A DNA stretch of 32,797 bases, taken from Planctomycetaceae bacterium. Its GTDB lineage: Bacteria > Planctomycetota > Phycisphaerae > Phycisphaerales > Zrk34. The notes beneath the pieces are model-generated. The model was not told where the DNA came from and made no database searches. It saw only the letters and a program-made list of their open reading frames with translations. A program made the translations under genes and the position numbers. The stretch lies in NCBI GenBank assembly GCA_002685935.1, contig NYZD01000134.1, positions 1 through 32,797 on the forward strand, in the 5' to 3' direction. Shown piece after piece: positions 25,739 through 32,797 of the stretch. The number at the start of each line of letters is the position of its first letter. The first letter of the stretch is position 1.

Positions 25739-27589
25739 TCACAGAGAGTCGCGCGGGGCGTCCTGCAATTGGGTGCGACAAAGCAACTGATAAACCGGTG
25801 ACCTGGCGAGCAGATCATTGTGTTTGCCGGTGGCACCGATGCGACCGGCCTCGAGGACCACAATCATGTCGGCGTGAATGACGGTGCTGAGCCGATGGGC
25901 TACGACGAATGTCGTGCGGTTGGCAGTGAATTGAGCCAACGCTTCGTTGATGTGCGATTCGGAATCGGCATCGATCTGGCTGGTGGCCTCGTCGAGCAGC
26001 AGGATGGCTGGGTCGCGGAGGATCGCTCGTGCGATGGCGAGGCGCTGGCGTTGGCCGCCGCTGAGCCGCTCGCCCCATTCGCCGATGTCGGTGTCGTAGC
26101 TGTCGGGCAGTCCATCGATAAATTCGTGAGCGCGGGCGAGCTTGGCGGCGTCGGTGAGCTGCTGACGTGAAACGTGGCGCGATCCGTACGAAATGTTGTC
26201 AGCGATCGTGCCGTCGAAGAGCACGGTGCTTTGCGTCACCATCGCCATCTGCCTGCGAATACTGCGAAGCGTGCAATCGGCGAGATCGACGCCGTCAACG
26301 GCGACCCGACCGTCGGTGGGGTCGTAGAGGCGTGGGATCAGGCCAAGCAGCGTAGATTTCCCGGAACCGTTGCCGCCGACAATGGCGCACACGGTGCCGT
26401 GGGTGACCGACAGGTCGATCTGCTGCAGGGCCGGCTGCGCAGCGCCGGGGTAGGTATAGGTGACATTGTGGAATGCGACGGTGGATCGGTGGCGGGGTAG
26501 ACGGTGTTGATCGGATTGGCCGGAGCGGGCCGACGGCTCGACGGTGGTGTCGAGCACCTGACGAATCCGACCGGCGGCGGCATCGGACTCGTGCAAATCA
26601 TTGCTGAGGCGGCCCAGGGTCTTGAGTTGTGCGCCGGCAAGCCCCAGCGCGACCAGTACCTTGACGACCTGTTCTCCGGCGAGGCCCTGTTCAAAGATCA
26701 GCCAGGCCGCGGCGATGGCGACGCCGATCAGGCCGGCGAGCGCGATGGTGTCGAGCACGGGAGAACTGATCGCCCGGACGACGCGGGCGCGCAACTGTTC
26801 GGCGAGGAGGCGCTTGTTGATGACGTTGAATCGGCGTCGCTCGTAGCCTTCCGACTCGTGGACCTTGACGACACGAAGGGATTGCGACACTTCGTTCAAA
26901 GATTGAATCATCACGCCGTATTGGCCCAAGGCGCGCCTGCCGGCGCGGCGGATGTGTTTCCCGAATTTCCTAATCAGCACAAAGATGATGGGCAGACCGA
27001 TCAGAAACAGAAGTGAGATTCGCCAATCCATCAGCAGGGCCAGACACAGGTAGGCGGTGCCCAGCAGCAGGTCGCGGACGGCGCGGCTGGTCAATGCGTT
27101 GAATCCGCCGGAGAGGTAGTTGCAGTCGACCATGACGCGGCTGACCTTGTCGGACATCCCCTCACTGCCGGCGATGGCGATGGGCATGTGGACGAGTTTG
27201 CGAAACACCTGATTGCGGATACGCATGACGGTGCGCAATGAGACGGTGATCGCGAGATACTGATGCGTGAAACGCCCGATCGACCCGAGAATCGCCAAGA
27301 TAAACACGACCGTGAGGGTGATGCAAAAACCGGTAAACGCATCGGCGGGCAGTGCATCAGCCCATTGGGTTCGATCGCCGATCACGGATTGGACGGTCGG
27401 ATGATTCAAGTGTTTTTCGACGATCTGCTGGAGCGTCAAGGATTTGCCAAGGAACTGATCGATGATGGTCATGAACGCGCCCAGCCCGGCGAAGGCGCAC
27501 ATCGCATCGAACACCGCCCCGATCAGCGCCAGGACCAACAGCCGCCTGTAGTGCAGCATCTGCCGGGCGAAATACCAGAAGGCCTTCAT
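25739..27589 (-). CDS. ABC exporter half-transporter (MsbA-like, membrane plus ATPase domains)
   Basis: The 616-residue protein has an N-terminal membrane domain of about six helices (first helix around 15-45, GAVFDAMCAFAGLGAF) and a C-terminal ATPase. Walker A is GGNGSGKST near residue 403, the signature LSGGQRQRLAIARA near 508, Walker B ILLLDEATS, and the switch histidine in VVAHRLST. It works as a homodimer in the inner membrane to flip or export a lipid, polysaccharide or peptide; the cargo cannot be read. The ATG at 27589 has AGGA about 11 bases upstream. It is divergent from an HPr-kinase-like gene, and lpxA is close by, so a lipid A role is one option. Confidence 0.9.
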   Translation of the reverse strand: MKAFWYFARQMLHYRRLLVLALIGAVFDAMCAFAGLGAFMTIIDQFLGKSLTLQQIVEKHLNHPTVQSVIGDRTQWADALPADAFTGFCITLTVVFILAILGSIGRFTHQYLAITVSLRTVMRIRNQVFRKLVHMPIAIAGSEGMSDKVSRVMVDCNYLSGGFNALTSRAVRDLLLGTAYLCLALLMDWRISLLFLIGLPIIFVLIRKFGKHIRRAGRRALGQYGVMIQSLNEVSQSLRVVKVHESEGYERRRFNVINKRLLAEQLRARVVRAISSPVLDTIALAGLIGVAIAAAWLIFEQGLAGEQVVKVLVALGLAGAQLKTLGRLSNDLHESDAAAGRIRQVLDTTVEPSARSGQSDQHRLPRHRSTVAFHNVTYTYPGAAQPALQQIDLSVTHGTVCAIVGGNGSGKSTLLGLIPRLYDPTDGRVAVDGVDLADCTLRSIRRQMAMVTQSTVLFDGTIADNISYGSRHVSRQQLTDAAKLARAHEFIDGLPDSYDTDIGEWGERLSGGQRQRLAIARAILRDPAILLLDEATSQIDADSESHINEALAQFTANRTTFVVAHRLSTVIHADMIVVLEAGRIGATGKHNDLLARSPVYQLLCRTQLQDAPRDSL

Positions 27590-27681
27590 CGGGTGGACGT
27601 CCTGAGTGGTCGGGGTGATCGATGCGGGAGGTCAGACACGGATCGGCCGCACGTTGATCTCCGCTGGGGGCCGAGTTGGCG

Positions 27682-27687
27682 TATGAT
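27682..27687 (+). promoter_or_regulatory. Putative -10 hexamer of the HprK-like gene
   Basis: TATGAT, 5/6 to consensus, ends 11 bases before the ATG at 27699, leaving room for only about five leader bases. A TTGATC at 27654-27659 lies 22 bp away, too far for a standard -35. No ribosome site precedes the ATG. Confidence 0.3.
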
Positions 27688-27698
27688 AACCGCCGATC

Positions 27699-28034
27699 AT
27701 GGGCAACGCGATCACATTCACGCTCGGCCCGGCGGCCGTCCGGATCAGCGGGGCACATCGAGTCACACAATGGGCGCGGCGCACGTTTGGTGTTCTGGAG
27801 ACACCCAGCGCTCCGGACGTAGCGTTTGAGTTCACGGATGGGGCGGTGCATCCGGTCGATGGGGTGGGTGATGAGCACACGCGGATCTGCGCGGACGCGA
27901 TGAGTTTCGCCGGCTCTCGATTTGACACACGTATCAGTCTGGATCGAGCGCGTGGCACCTACCGGATTATGTTGCGCGACCGGGATCGGCGATCGCTGAT
28001 GAGGCGGACGCTAGCGGACCCGGAGGAATCCTAG
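27699..28034 (+). CDS. HprK-like protein, N-terminal fragment
   Basis: This 111-residue open frame, with no recognisable domain of its own, reads as a beta-rich start of a larger protein (ITFTLGPAAVRISGAHRV, FDTRISLDRARGTYRIML). It ends at TAG (28032-28034), and after one Lys codon the same frame continues as the P-loop ORF at 28038. HprK-related kinases usually carry a variable N-terminal region of about this size before the P-loop, so the two are probably halves of one gene of about 380 codons. The fragment may be a nonsense-interrupted gene, a true separate subunit or a sequencing error. Confidence 0.5.
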   Translation: MGNAITFTLGPAAVRISGAHRVTQWARRTFGVLETPSAPDVAFEFTDGAVHPVDGVGDEHTRICADAMSFAGSRFDTRISLDRARGTYRIMLRDRDRRSLMRRTLADPEES

Positions 28035-28037
28035 AAG

Positions 28038-28841
28038 ATGTGGTTGAGCCATGGTGCGTCATTGGACATGCACGGCCTAAAGGACTTTGCGTATAACACA
28101 AGCGCGTTGCCGCTGACGTGCGCGTTGTTGGACAAGGGCGCGTCGCTGATTCACGCGGGGGCGATCTCGGTGGATGGACAGGGCGTGCTGATGCCGGCGT
28201 GGGGGGGCGTGGGCAAGTCGTTGCTGGTGAGTCAATCGGTGCTGCACGGCCGGGCGAAGTTTCTGGCTGACGATCATGCGGTGATCGATCGCCAGGGGGA
28301 CCTGCACCTGCATCTACTGCCGATTCACATCTACAAATATCACACGAGTGACGCGGTGCTCGCACAACGGCTGTTGGGATCGCTTGGTGCGGGTGATCGT
28401 CTGAATTGGCGCGTGGGATGCCGGTTGCGTCCCCGCCGGGCGGTGCGGTGGGTGGCGCCGCAGACACTCTATACCGAGGCGCGGCTGGAACGGACCGCAC
28501 GGCTGAATCAGGTTGTGTTGATGTTCCGGGGTGATCATTCGGACTTTGTGTGGGAGGAGGTGGATCCGGAATCCGGCGCTCGGTGCTGTGCGGGTGTGTT
28601 GTTTGATGAGATTCGTCAGATGGCGGAGCGGTTGGCACTGGGGGCGGCGGGCTGGGAACGGGGGCCGTTGCCTCAGTTACATGATGCTTATGCTGGGGTA
28701 ATTGACGTGTTGACCGGGGCGTTCGGCCATGCGGCGGTGCATCGGACGTTGATCCCACGCGGCGCGGCGGCAGGGGATGTCGTTGCGTTTGTGCGGAAGA
28801 GCTGTCCGCTCATCGATCAGGCATTTGACGAAGCGCCGTAG
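28038..28841 (+). CDS. HPr kinase-like P-loop protein
   Basis: The 267-residue protein has LIHAGAISVDGQGVL, then a Walker A-type AWGGVGKS at 54-61 and FLADDHAVID at 75-84, the layout of HPr kinase/phosphorylase-related proteins. The first Gly of the P-loop is Ala. These proteins phosphorylate a Ser of a protein or peptide, or remain uncharacterised relatives. GGAGGA lies 10 bases before the ATG at 28038, inside the end of the preceding fragment, so this half could be translated on its own. It is in the same frame as that fragment, split by a single TAG. Its last 25 bases overlap the glycosyltransferase gene tail to tail. Confidence 0.65.
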   Translation: MWLSHGASLDMHGLKDFAYNTSALPLTCALLDKGASLIHAGAISVDGQGVLMPAWGGVGKSLLVSQSVLHGRAKFLADDHAVIDRQGDLHLHLLPIHIYKYHTSDAVLAQRLLGSLGAGDRLNWRVGCRLRPRRAVRWVAPQTLYTEARLERTARLNQVVLMFRGDHSDFVWEEVDPESGARCCAGVLFDEIRQMAERLALGAAGWERGPLPQLHDAYAGVIDVLTGAFGHAAVHRTLIPRGAAAGDVVAFVRKSCPLIDQAFDEAP

Positions 28842-29938
28842 CTGGCGCGCACCTGATCGAAGAACTTCAGGTAGTGATCCGCGGCGGCGGACCATTCATA
28901 ACGTTCGGCACGTTTGGCACTCTCGGCACCCATGTCGGGCAGATTGGCTTGTTGGATCTGGATCAGGGCCTGGGCGAGGGCTTCGGGATCATTGGGTGCG
29001 ACGCGCAGCGCGTTGATGCCGTGGTCGTACATGCCGTCGAACGCGGCGTTGGTCGAGCAGATGACCGGTCGTCCGGCGGCGAGGAATTCCAGTCCGACGA
29101 TTGGGTGACCCTCTTCAATCGAAGGCATCAAGCCGAACCGGCAATTCTGCATGAACCAGCGTTTGTCCGACCCGGTGCGTTGGCCAACGAAATGTATTCT
29201 GCCATCGAGATGGAACATCTGGACAAGTTGACGCAGTCTTGGCTCGGACGGGCCCTTGCCGACGATGACCAACGCCAGATCTTCAATCCGCTCGTGAGCG
29301 ATACCGAACGCCGCGACCGCGTCGTCGAAGCCCTTCATGGGATTCAGGTTGCCCAGGCACAGGGCGAACGGACGATCATCGGTGAAGTCACTGGGTCGAT
29401 CCGCGGGCTGTCGCATCTCCAGGACATCGACGCCGTTGGGAATCAACTCCAGCATCGGTGGGCTGGGGTTGATCTCGCGAATGAGGGTCTCGATGTAGGG
29501 ACTGATGGTGATCAGGCCATCGGCGCCGAGGTAGGTTTCAACGGTACGTCGCCAAAGGTGTGGGAGCCGGCGATGTTTGGCGGAATGGTAGAGATCGCCG
29601 CCGTGTGAGATGACCACGACCGGCAGCCGGTGCGTGGACTGTGCGCGCAGCGCGGCATAGCCGGTTGGTTGGGCGTAGTTACAGGCGACGATGTCAAAGT
29701 GGTGTCGCTTGTGAGCACGCAGCAGCGCTTTACCGACGCGCTCGGGACGCCAACGGGGCAGGATTGGCTCGGGGAACCATTCGACAGGATAGGGTTCATC
29801 GAGTTGGGCGGGCCTTCCTCGGGCGAGGACGACGGTGTGGTGTCCCTTGGCGGTGAACTGTCGGGCGAGCGCGCTGGTGACCACTTCCGCCCCGCCGACG
29901 GCCGGCAGGAACACAGGTGTGAAAAGGCAGATGCGCAC
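28817..29938 (-). CDS. Glycosyltransferase family 4 protein
   Basis: The 373-residue protein has the GT-B fold of family 4 retaining transferases. It begins RICLFTPVFLPAVGGAE, carries the linker IPNGVDV before the second domain, LCLGNLNPMKGFDDAVAAF, and the E-x7-E motif EGHPIVGLE, then LAAGRPVICS. It moves a sugar from an NDP donor to a lipid-linked or polysaccharide acceptor, probably for the cell surface; the sugar is unknown. The start is taken as GTG at 29938, matching the family start, with a G-rich site about seven bases upstream. The frame continues upstream over the methyltransferase-like gene, but that part looks unrelated. Only four bases separate it from that upstream gene, so they are co-expressed. 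Confidence 0.9.
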   Translation of the reverse strand: MRICLFTPVFLPAVGGAEVVTSALARQFTAKGHHTVVLARGRPAQLDEPYPVEWFPEPILPRWRPERVGKALLRAHKRHHFDIVACNYAQPTGYAALRAQSTHRLPVVVISHGGDLYHSAKHRRLPHLWRRTVETYLGADGLITISPYIETLIREINPSPPMLELIPNGVDVLEMRQPADRPSDFTDDRPFALCLGNLNPMKGFDDAVAAFGIAHERIEDLALVIVGKGPSEPRLRQLVQMFHLDGRIHFVGQRTGSDKRWFMQNCRFGLMPSIEEGHPIVGLEFLAAGRPVICSTNAAFDGMYDHGINALRVAPNDPEALAQALIQIQQANLPDMGAESAKRAERYEWSAAADHYLKFFDQVRASYGASSNA

Positions 29939-29942
29939 GGCG

Positions 29943-30746
29943 TTACCCCCCCACTCTCTTGCTGATAGATCCTCGAAGCCGATCCATGAATCGGTGACCG
30001 TCAGCCAGACACGCGAGGAACCGATACGGTCGGCCGGGACGAAATGGTATACAGATGATCGTCGGCCCGTAACTTTGTTGTGTGCGGCCTTCAAACTGAT
30101 ACGGCAGCCACCGATCGTGACCGTCGCGGCCTTCATTGTCCCAGCAGGCATCGTCGAGGTGCTTAAATTGATCCACGAATTCGGGCGCGTCGCTCGACAA
30201 CGACTCGGGCAGATGATGATCGATGAATCGCCGGGTTGGGTCGCCCTGGTAGGTATCGTGAACGAATACGCACCGCGGCCGACCGGTCCGAAGCAGATCG
30301 AGCGCGAGCTTGATAGCGCGGAATCCTTTGGGGCCGTCGATCACGACGACGGCGTCCGGCTCGATCCAATCGGCGAGCAACGCGCGCGAGTCGCCGTAGT
30401 CAAGTTGGACATTCGGTCGATCAGCCAGTCGGGCTTCGGCGACGGTGGCGTCGGCGTGATCGCGGAGGAGCTCCACGCTGCGGATGCGTGCGGCGGGATA
30501 CATCAGCGACAGGATGTGGGTGGACTGGCCGCGAGCGCGTCCCGATTCAAGGATCAGCGCGTCGAAGTCGGGCCCGACGGCGGCGTTGAGGAAGAGCATC
30601 TCACTGTATAGGACGCCCTTGGCCTCGTACGGTAGATCGGCGATCGCGATCTTGAAACTGTCGATCAGTTCACCGGCGCGGGCCCAGGTGGCTTCAGGGG
30701 TAATGTCTGGGGCGGATTCAGCGATGGGTGATTCGGGCGCGGTCAT
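29943..30746 (-). CDS. Class I SAM-dependent methyltransferase-like protein
   Basis: The 267-residue protein has a Rossmann-type pattern: LESGRARGQSTHILSL as a nucleotide-binding loop, VELLRDHAD as the second acidic strand, LDYGDS, and VVVIDGPKGF as the strand with a central Asp. This fits Methyltransf_24 / cephalosporin-hydroxylase-like folds that often methylate sugars or lipids next to glycosyltransferases. The exact family is not certain, and the first motif lacks the usual GxGxG. No clear ribosome site precedes the ATG at 30746. It is directly followed by the GT4 gene, four bases apart, suggesting work on the same glycan. Confidence 0.55.
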   Translation of the reverse strand: MTAPESPIAESAPDITPEATWARAGELIDSFKIAIADLPYEAKGVLYSEMLFLNAAVGPDFDALILESGRARGQSTHILSLMYPAARIRSVELLRDHADATVAEARLADRPNVQLDYGDSRALLADWIEPDAVVVIDGPKGFRAIKLALDLLRTGRPRCVFVHDTYQGDPTRRFIDHHLPESLSSDAPEFVDQFKHLDDACWDNEGRDGHDRWLPYQFEGRTQQSYGPTIICIPFRPGRPYRFLACLADGHRFMDRLRGSISKRVGG

Positions 30747-30809
30747 AAAGGATGTTCATCGCCGGTTGTCAGAGGCGAATTGTTGCATCGCGGGGCACGG
30801 CCGACCGAT

Positions 30810-31142
30810 CTACGCCTCACGCCGGAACACGGCCACGACGTTTTCCACCGGGACGACGAACAGACGGTTGTCGCCTTCGAAATCGACGGGGATCGCATCG
30901 CTGGGGTTGAACAGCACCTTGTCGTACTGCTGAATGGGGTAGTCGTCGTCGTTGGCGATCTGTGCGCTGATCGCGACGATGCGACCGGTCAGCGTGGGAA
31001 TCTCGATCTTATCGGGCAAATGAATACCGCTGCGGGTTTGCTTTTTGTCTTCATCCTTGCGGATGAGGACGCGCAGGCCGATGGGTTCGACGGTTTCCAG
31101 TTCGGAGGCCTGGGTTGATTTGGCTTTGCTCATGTCGGACAT
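30810..31142 (-). CDS. groES: GroES co-chaperonin
   Basis: The 110-residue protein is the Cpn10 cap of the GroEL chaperonin. LRVLIRKDEDK begins the barrel, TRSGIHLPDK is the mobile loop with IHL in place of the common IVL, GRIVAIS and YDKVLFNPSD follow, and FVVPVENVVAVF closes it. About 18 residues precede the usual start. No groEL is adjacent, and none is in the window. Starts at 31142 and 31133 are both possible; neither has a ribosome site, and a TATAAT hexamer lies 20 bases upstream of the first. Confidence 0.88.
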   Translation of the reverse strand: MSDMSKAKSTQASELETVEPIGLRVLIRKDEDKKQTRSGIHLPDKIEIPTLTGRIVAISAQIANDDDYPIQQYDKVLFNPSDAIPVDFEGDNRLFVVPVENVVAVFRREA

Positions 31143-31162
31143 CCATGCGTGTGAATCATGTT

Positions 31163-31190
31163 ATTATACGTGATTGAAGGTGTCGGTGAA
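31163..31190 (-). promoter_or_regulatory. Putative promoter of groES
   Basis: On the minus strand TTCACC (31190-31185), a 16-bp spacer and a perfect TATAAT (31168-31163) give 4/6 and 6/6 matches. The predicted start is about 14 bases before the first ATG. No CIRCE-type inverted repeat is seen nearby, so HrcA control is not indicated. Confidence 0.4.
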
Positions 31191-31218
31191 ACCGAGGCAG
31201 CGCCAACTGGAGAGCGGT

Positions 31219-31731
31219 ATGCAACTGGATCAGTTCATTCGCGACGTGCCGGACTTTCCCAAGCCGGGCATTGTGTTCAAGGATATCACACCTCTGTTGG
31301 GCGATCCGTCGGCGCTGGCGATGGCGGTGGAGTTGATGGCGAATCCGTACCGAGGCCAGGGGATCGATCTGGTGGTCGGGGCCGAGTCACGCGGGTTCAT
31401 CTTCGGCACGGCGGTGGCGCAGTCGCTCAGCGCGGGGTTCGTGCCGATCCGCAAGCCGAACAAGCTGCCGTGGGAGACGCATGCGATCACGTACGAACTT
31501 GAATACGGCACTGACACGCTCGAGATGCATCAGGATGCGATCAAGACGGGGCAGCTGGTGCTCATCGTCGACGACTTGCTGGCGACGGGCGGAACGATGA
31601 AAGCGTGCTGCGACCTAGTGGATCAGGTGGGCGGGAAGATCGTGGGCATTTCGGTGGTGATCGAACTGACGTTCTTGAATGGGCGTGAGCCGGTGAAGCC
31701 GCATGATGTGCATGCGTTGCTGCAGGTATGA
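31219..31731 (+). CDS. apt: Adenine phosphoribosyltransferase
   Basis: The 170-residue cytoplasmic enzyme salvages adenine to AMP using PRPP. The family blocks are FPKPGIVFKDITPLL, GAESRGFIFG, RKPNKLPWE and the PRPP loop VLIVDDLLATGGT at 114-126. GGAG lies six bases before the ATG at 31219; the longer frame from 31174 was rejected. It is divergent from groES across 76 bp and converges on mfd with 22 bases between stops. Confidence 0.96.
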   Translation: MQLDQFIRDVPDFPKPGIVFKDITPLLGDPSALAMAVELMANPYRGQGIDLVVGAESRGFIFGTAVAQSLSAGFVPIRKPNKLPWETHAITYELEYGTDTLEMHQDAIKTGQLVLIVDDLLATGGTMKACCDLVDQVGGKIVGISVVIELTFLNGREPVKPHDVHALLQV

Positions 31732-31753
31732 GCCGCACTATTGTGGAACGTGG

Positions 31754-32797
31754 TCACGGGGTCGAGGTCGTGACGGGCTTCGCCATGGCGGCACTTTCGT
31801 CATCGGGATTAGCAAGCAATCTGCGCAGCACGGCGGGCAATGTGGTCGGCTCCATGTAACTGTCGGGCGGTCGATAGAACACTTTGCCGGGCTGATCGCC
31901 TTTTGGCTGATCCACCAGACGGACGGATCCCTGGGCATCGCTGAGCACGTCGAACAGGGGCGGCACATTCGTCGTCGTGAAGATCAAGTCGGGGCCGTCT
32001 CGCTTGAGCGCTTCGACGCCGAGGTGGGACAGACCGACGCGGATTTCAGCCAACTCGACGAGCAGGGACGCGGATTTGGGCATGTCGCCGTAGGCTTCGA
32101 TCAGATCCTTCTCGACGGCGCGCAGGATCTGCAGGTCATGGGCGCGGCTCAGTCGGCGATACGCATCCATTCGGTGTCGATCCGACGGAATGTAGGTCCG
32201 TGGGAAATGACCTGAAATTTGCAATTCAAGGTGTGTGTCCACGGGGCAACGCACGTCCTGTCGCTGGAGTTCGGCGACGGCCTCTTCGAGGAGTTGGCAA
32301 TACATCTCATACCCGACCGCGGCGATGTGGCCGGACTGTTCGGGCCCGAGGATGTTGCCGACGCCACGGATCTCCATGTCGCGCATGGCGATCTTGAAGC
32401 CGGCCCCGAGCATGGAGTACTCTTCAATGGCGCGCAGCCGTCGCGCGGACACGTCAGTAAGGGTGCGGGTCTCAGGCAGCAGCAGGTAGCAATACGCGCG
32501 GTTCTTGTAGCGCCCAACGCGGCCGCGCAGCTGGTGAAGTTCGGCGAGGCCGAAGCGATCGGCTTCGTGGATCAACATGGTGTTGGCGGTGGGGATATCG
32601 ATGCCGTTCTCAATGATCGTGGTGGACACGAGCACATCCGCCTGGCCGGAGATGAATTGGCGCATTACGTCTTCGAGTTCGCGGCCGGGCATCTGGCCGT
32701 GCCCGACGACGAATGTCGCTTCGGGCACGAGGGACCGCAAATCGTTAGCAATGGCGTGGATGTTGTGCACGCGATTGTGCACGAAATAGACCTGGCC
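31754..32797 (-). CDS. mfd: Transcription-repair coupling factor, C-terminal part (5' off window)
   Basis: The frame is open to the right edge, so the gene starts beyond the window and only the last 347 or so residues are seen. The fragment begins with QVYFVHNRVHNI, followed by the helicase motifs VLVSTTIIENGIDIPTANT and QLRGRVGR, then the motif YSMLGAGFKIAMRDMEIRG and GPEQSGHIAAVGYEMY. The C-terminal D7 domain follows (QDVRCPVDTHLELQISG, YRRLSRAHDL). Mfd moves stalled RNA polymerase and recruits UvrA. The sequence looks intact to the stop. Confidence 0.95.
   Translation of the reverse strand, partial: GQVYFVHNRVHNIHAIANDLRSLVPEATFVVGHGQMPGRELEDVMRQFISGQADVLVSTTIIENGIDIPTANTMLIHEADRFGLAELHQLRGRVGRYKNRAYCYLLLPETRTLTDVSARRLRAIEEYSMLGAGFKIAMRDMEIRGVGNILGPEQSGHIAAVGYEMYCQLLEEAVAELQRQDVRCPVDTHLELQISGHFPRTYIPSDRHRMDAYRRLSRAHDLQILRAVEKDLIEAYGDMPKSASLLVELAEIRVGLSHLGVEALKRDGPDLIFTTTNVPPLFDVLSDAQGSVRLVDQPKGDQPGKVFYRPPDSYMEPTTLPAVLRRLLANPDDESAAMAKPVTTSTP

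Noticed and set aside
28032-28034. TAG as a pyrrolysine codon in the HprK-like gene
   Set aside because: No Pyl genes are seen, and the family has no known catalytic residue there. A nonsense change or genuine split is simpler.
31141-31218. CIRCE heat-shock operator before groES
   Set aside because: No TTAGCACTC/GAGTGCTAA-type inverted repeat is present.
1-32797. Mobile elements, tRNAs, CRISPR
   Set aside because: I looked for transposase or integrase motifs, regularly spaced repeats and tRNA-like T-loop sequences and saw none, although this is by eye only.

Overview
The window looks like chromosomal DNA from a GC-rich planctomycete, most likely of the Phycisphaerae type. The best evidence is the secreted protease at 5164-7083. 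It has an arginine-rich N-terminus with a LEARILFS motif of the LEPR-XLL kind, a calcium-binding dockerin and no ordinary short signal peptide, a combination characteristic of Planctomycetota. The dense set of unusual glycoside-hydrolase-like proteins and the presence of lpxA also fit. The assignment is inference. There is no rRNA, tRNA, transposase, integrase, phage gene or CRISPR array that I can see.

Left part (1-8465), carbohydrate-related genes. On the plus strand are a GH101/DUF5696-like hydrolase cut by the window edge, a BNR (Asp-box) sialidase-like protein and an APH-fold kinase, closely spaced and probably one operon. They converge on the minus-strand trypsin/dockerin protease. Upstream of the protease lies a 362-nt gap with two strong hairpins, then a minus-strand operon reading HpcH/HpaI aldolase (12160-13002), DUF4838 lipoprotein, cupin, RraA-like protein and lactonase. 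This operon looks like part of a sugar-acid catabolic route: lactone opening plus aldol cleavage, with the dehydrogenase and dehydratase not in view.

Middle (13172-17108), a one-carbon block. The RuMP formaldehyde-fixing pair hxlA-hxlB (plus) faces the folate pair fhs-folD (minus). Together they could fix formaldehyde on ribulose 5-phosphate and interconvert formate and methylene-THF.

Next (17442-23198): an apiosidase-like DUF5060/DUF4038 glycosidase, then a minus-strand pentose operon with an AraB-type ribulokinase, a class I xylose isomerase and an unassigned beta-propeller. Its product, pentulose 5-phosphate, would also feed the RuMP acceptor pool.

Right part (23276-32797), mostly housekeeping and envelope genes: lipB and lpxA back to back over a 51-bp gap, an MBL-fold hydrolase with a changed metal motif, an MsbA-like ABC exporter, an HPr-kinase-like gene split by an in-frame TAG, a GT4 glycosyltransferase with a methyltransferase-like partner, an orphan groES, apt, and the C-terminal part of mfd running off the right edge.

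Most starts are supported by GGAG-type ribosome binding sites. Several genes (lpxA, the HprK-like N-terminal ORF, groES) instead have a -10-like hexamer close to the ATG and may have very short or no leaders.
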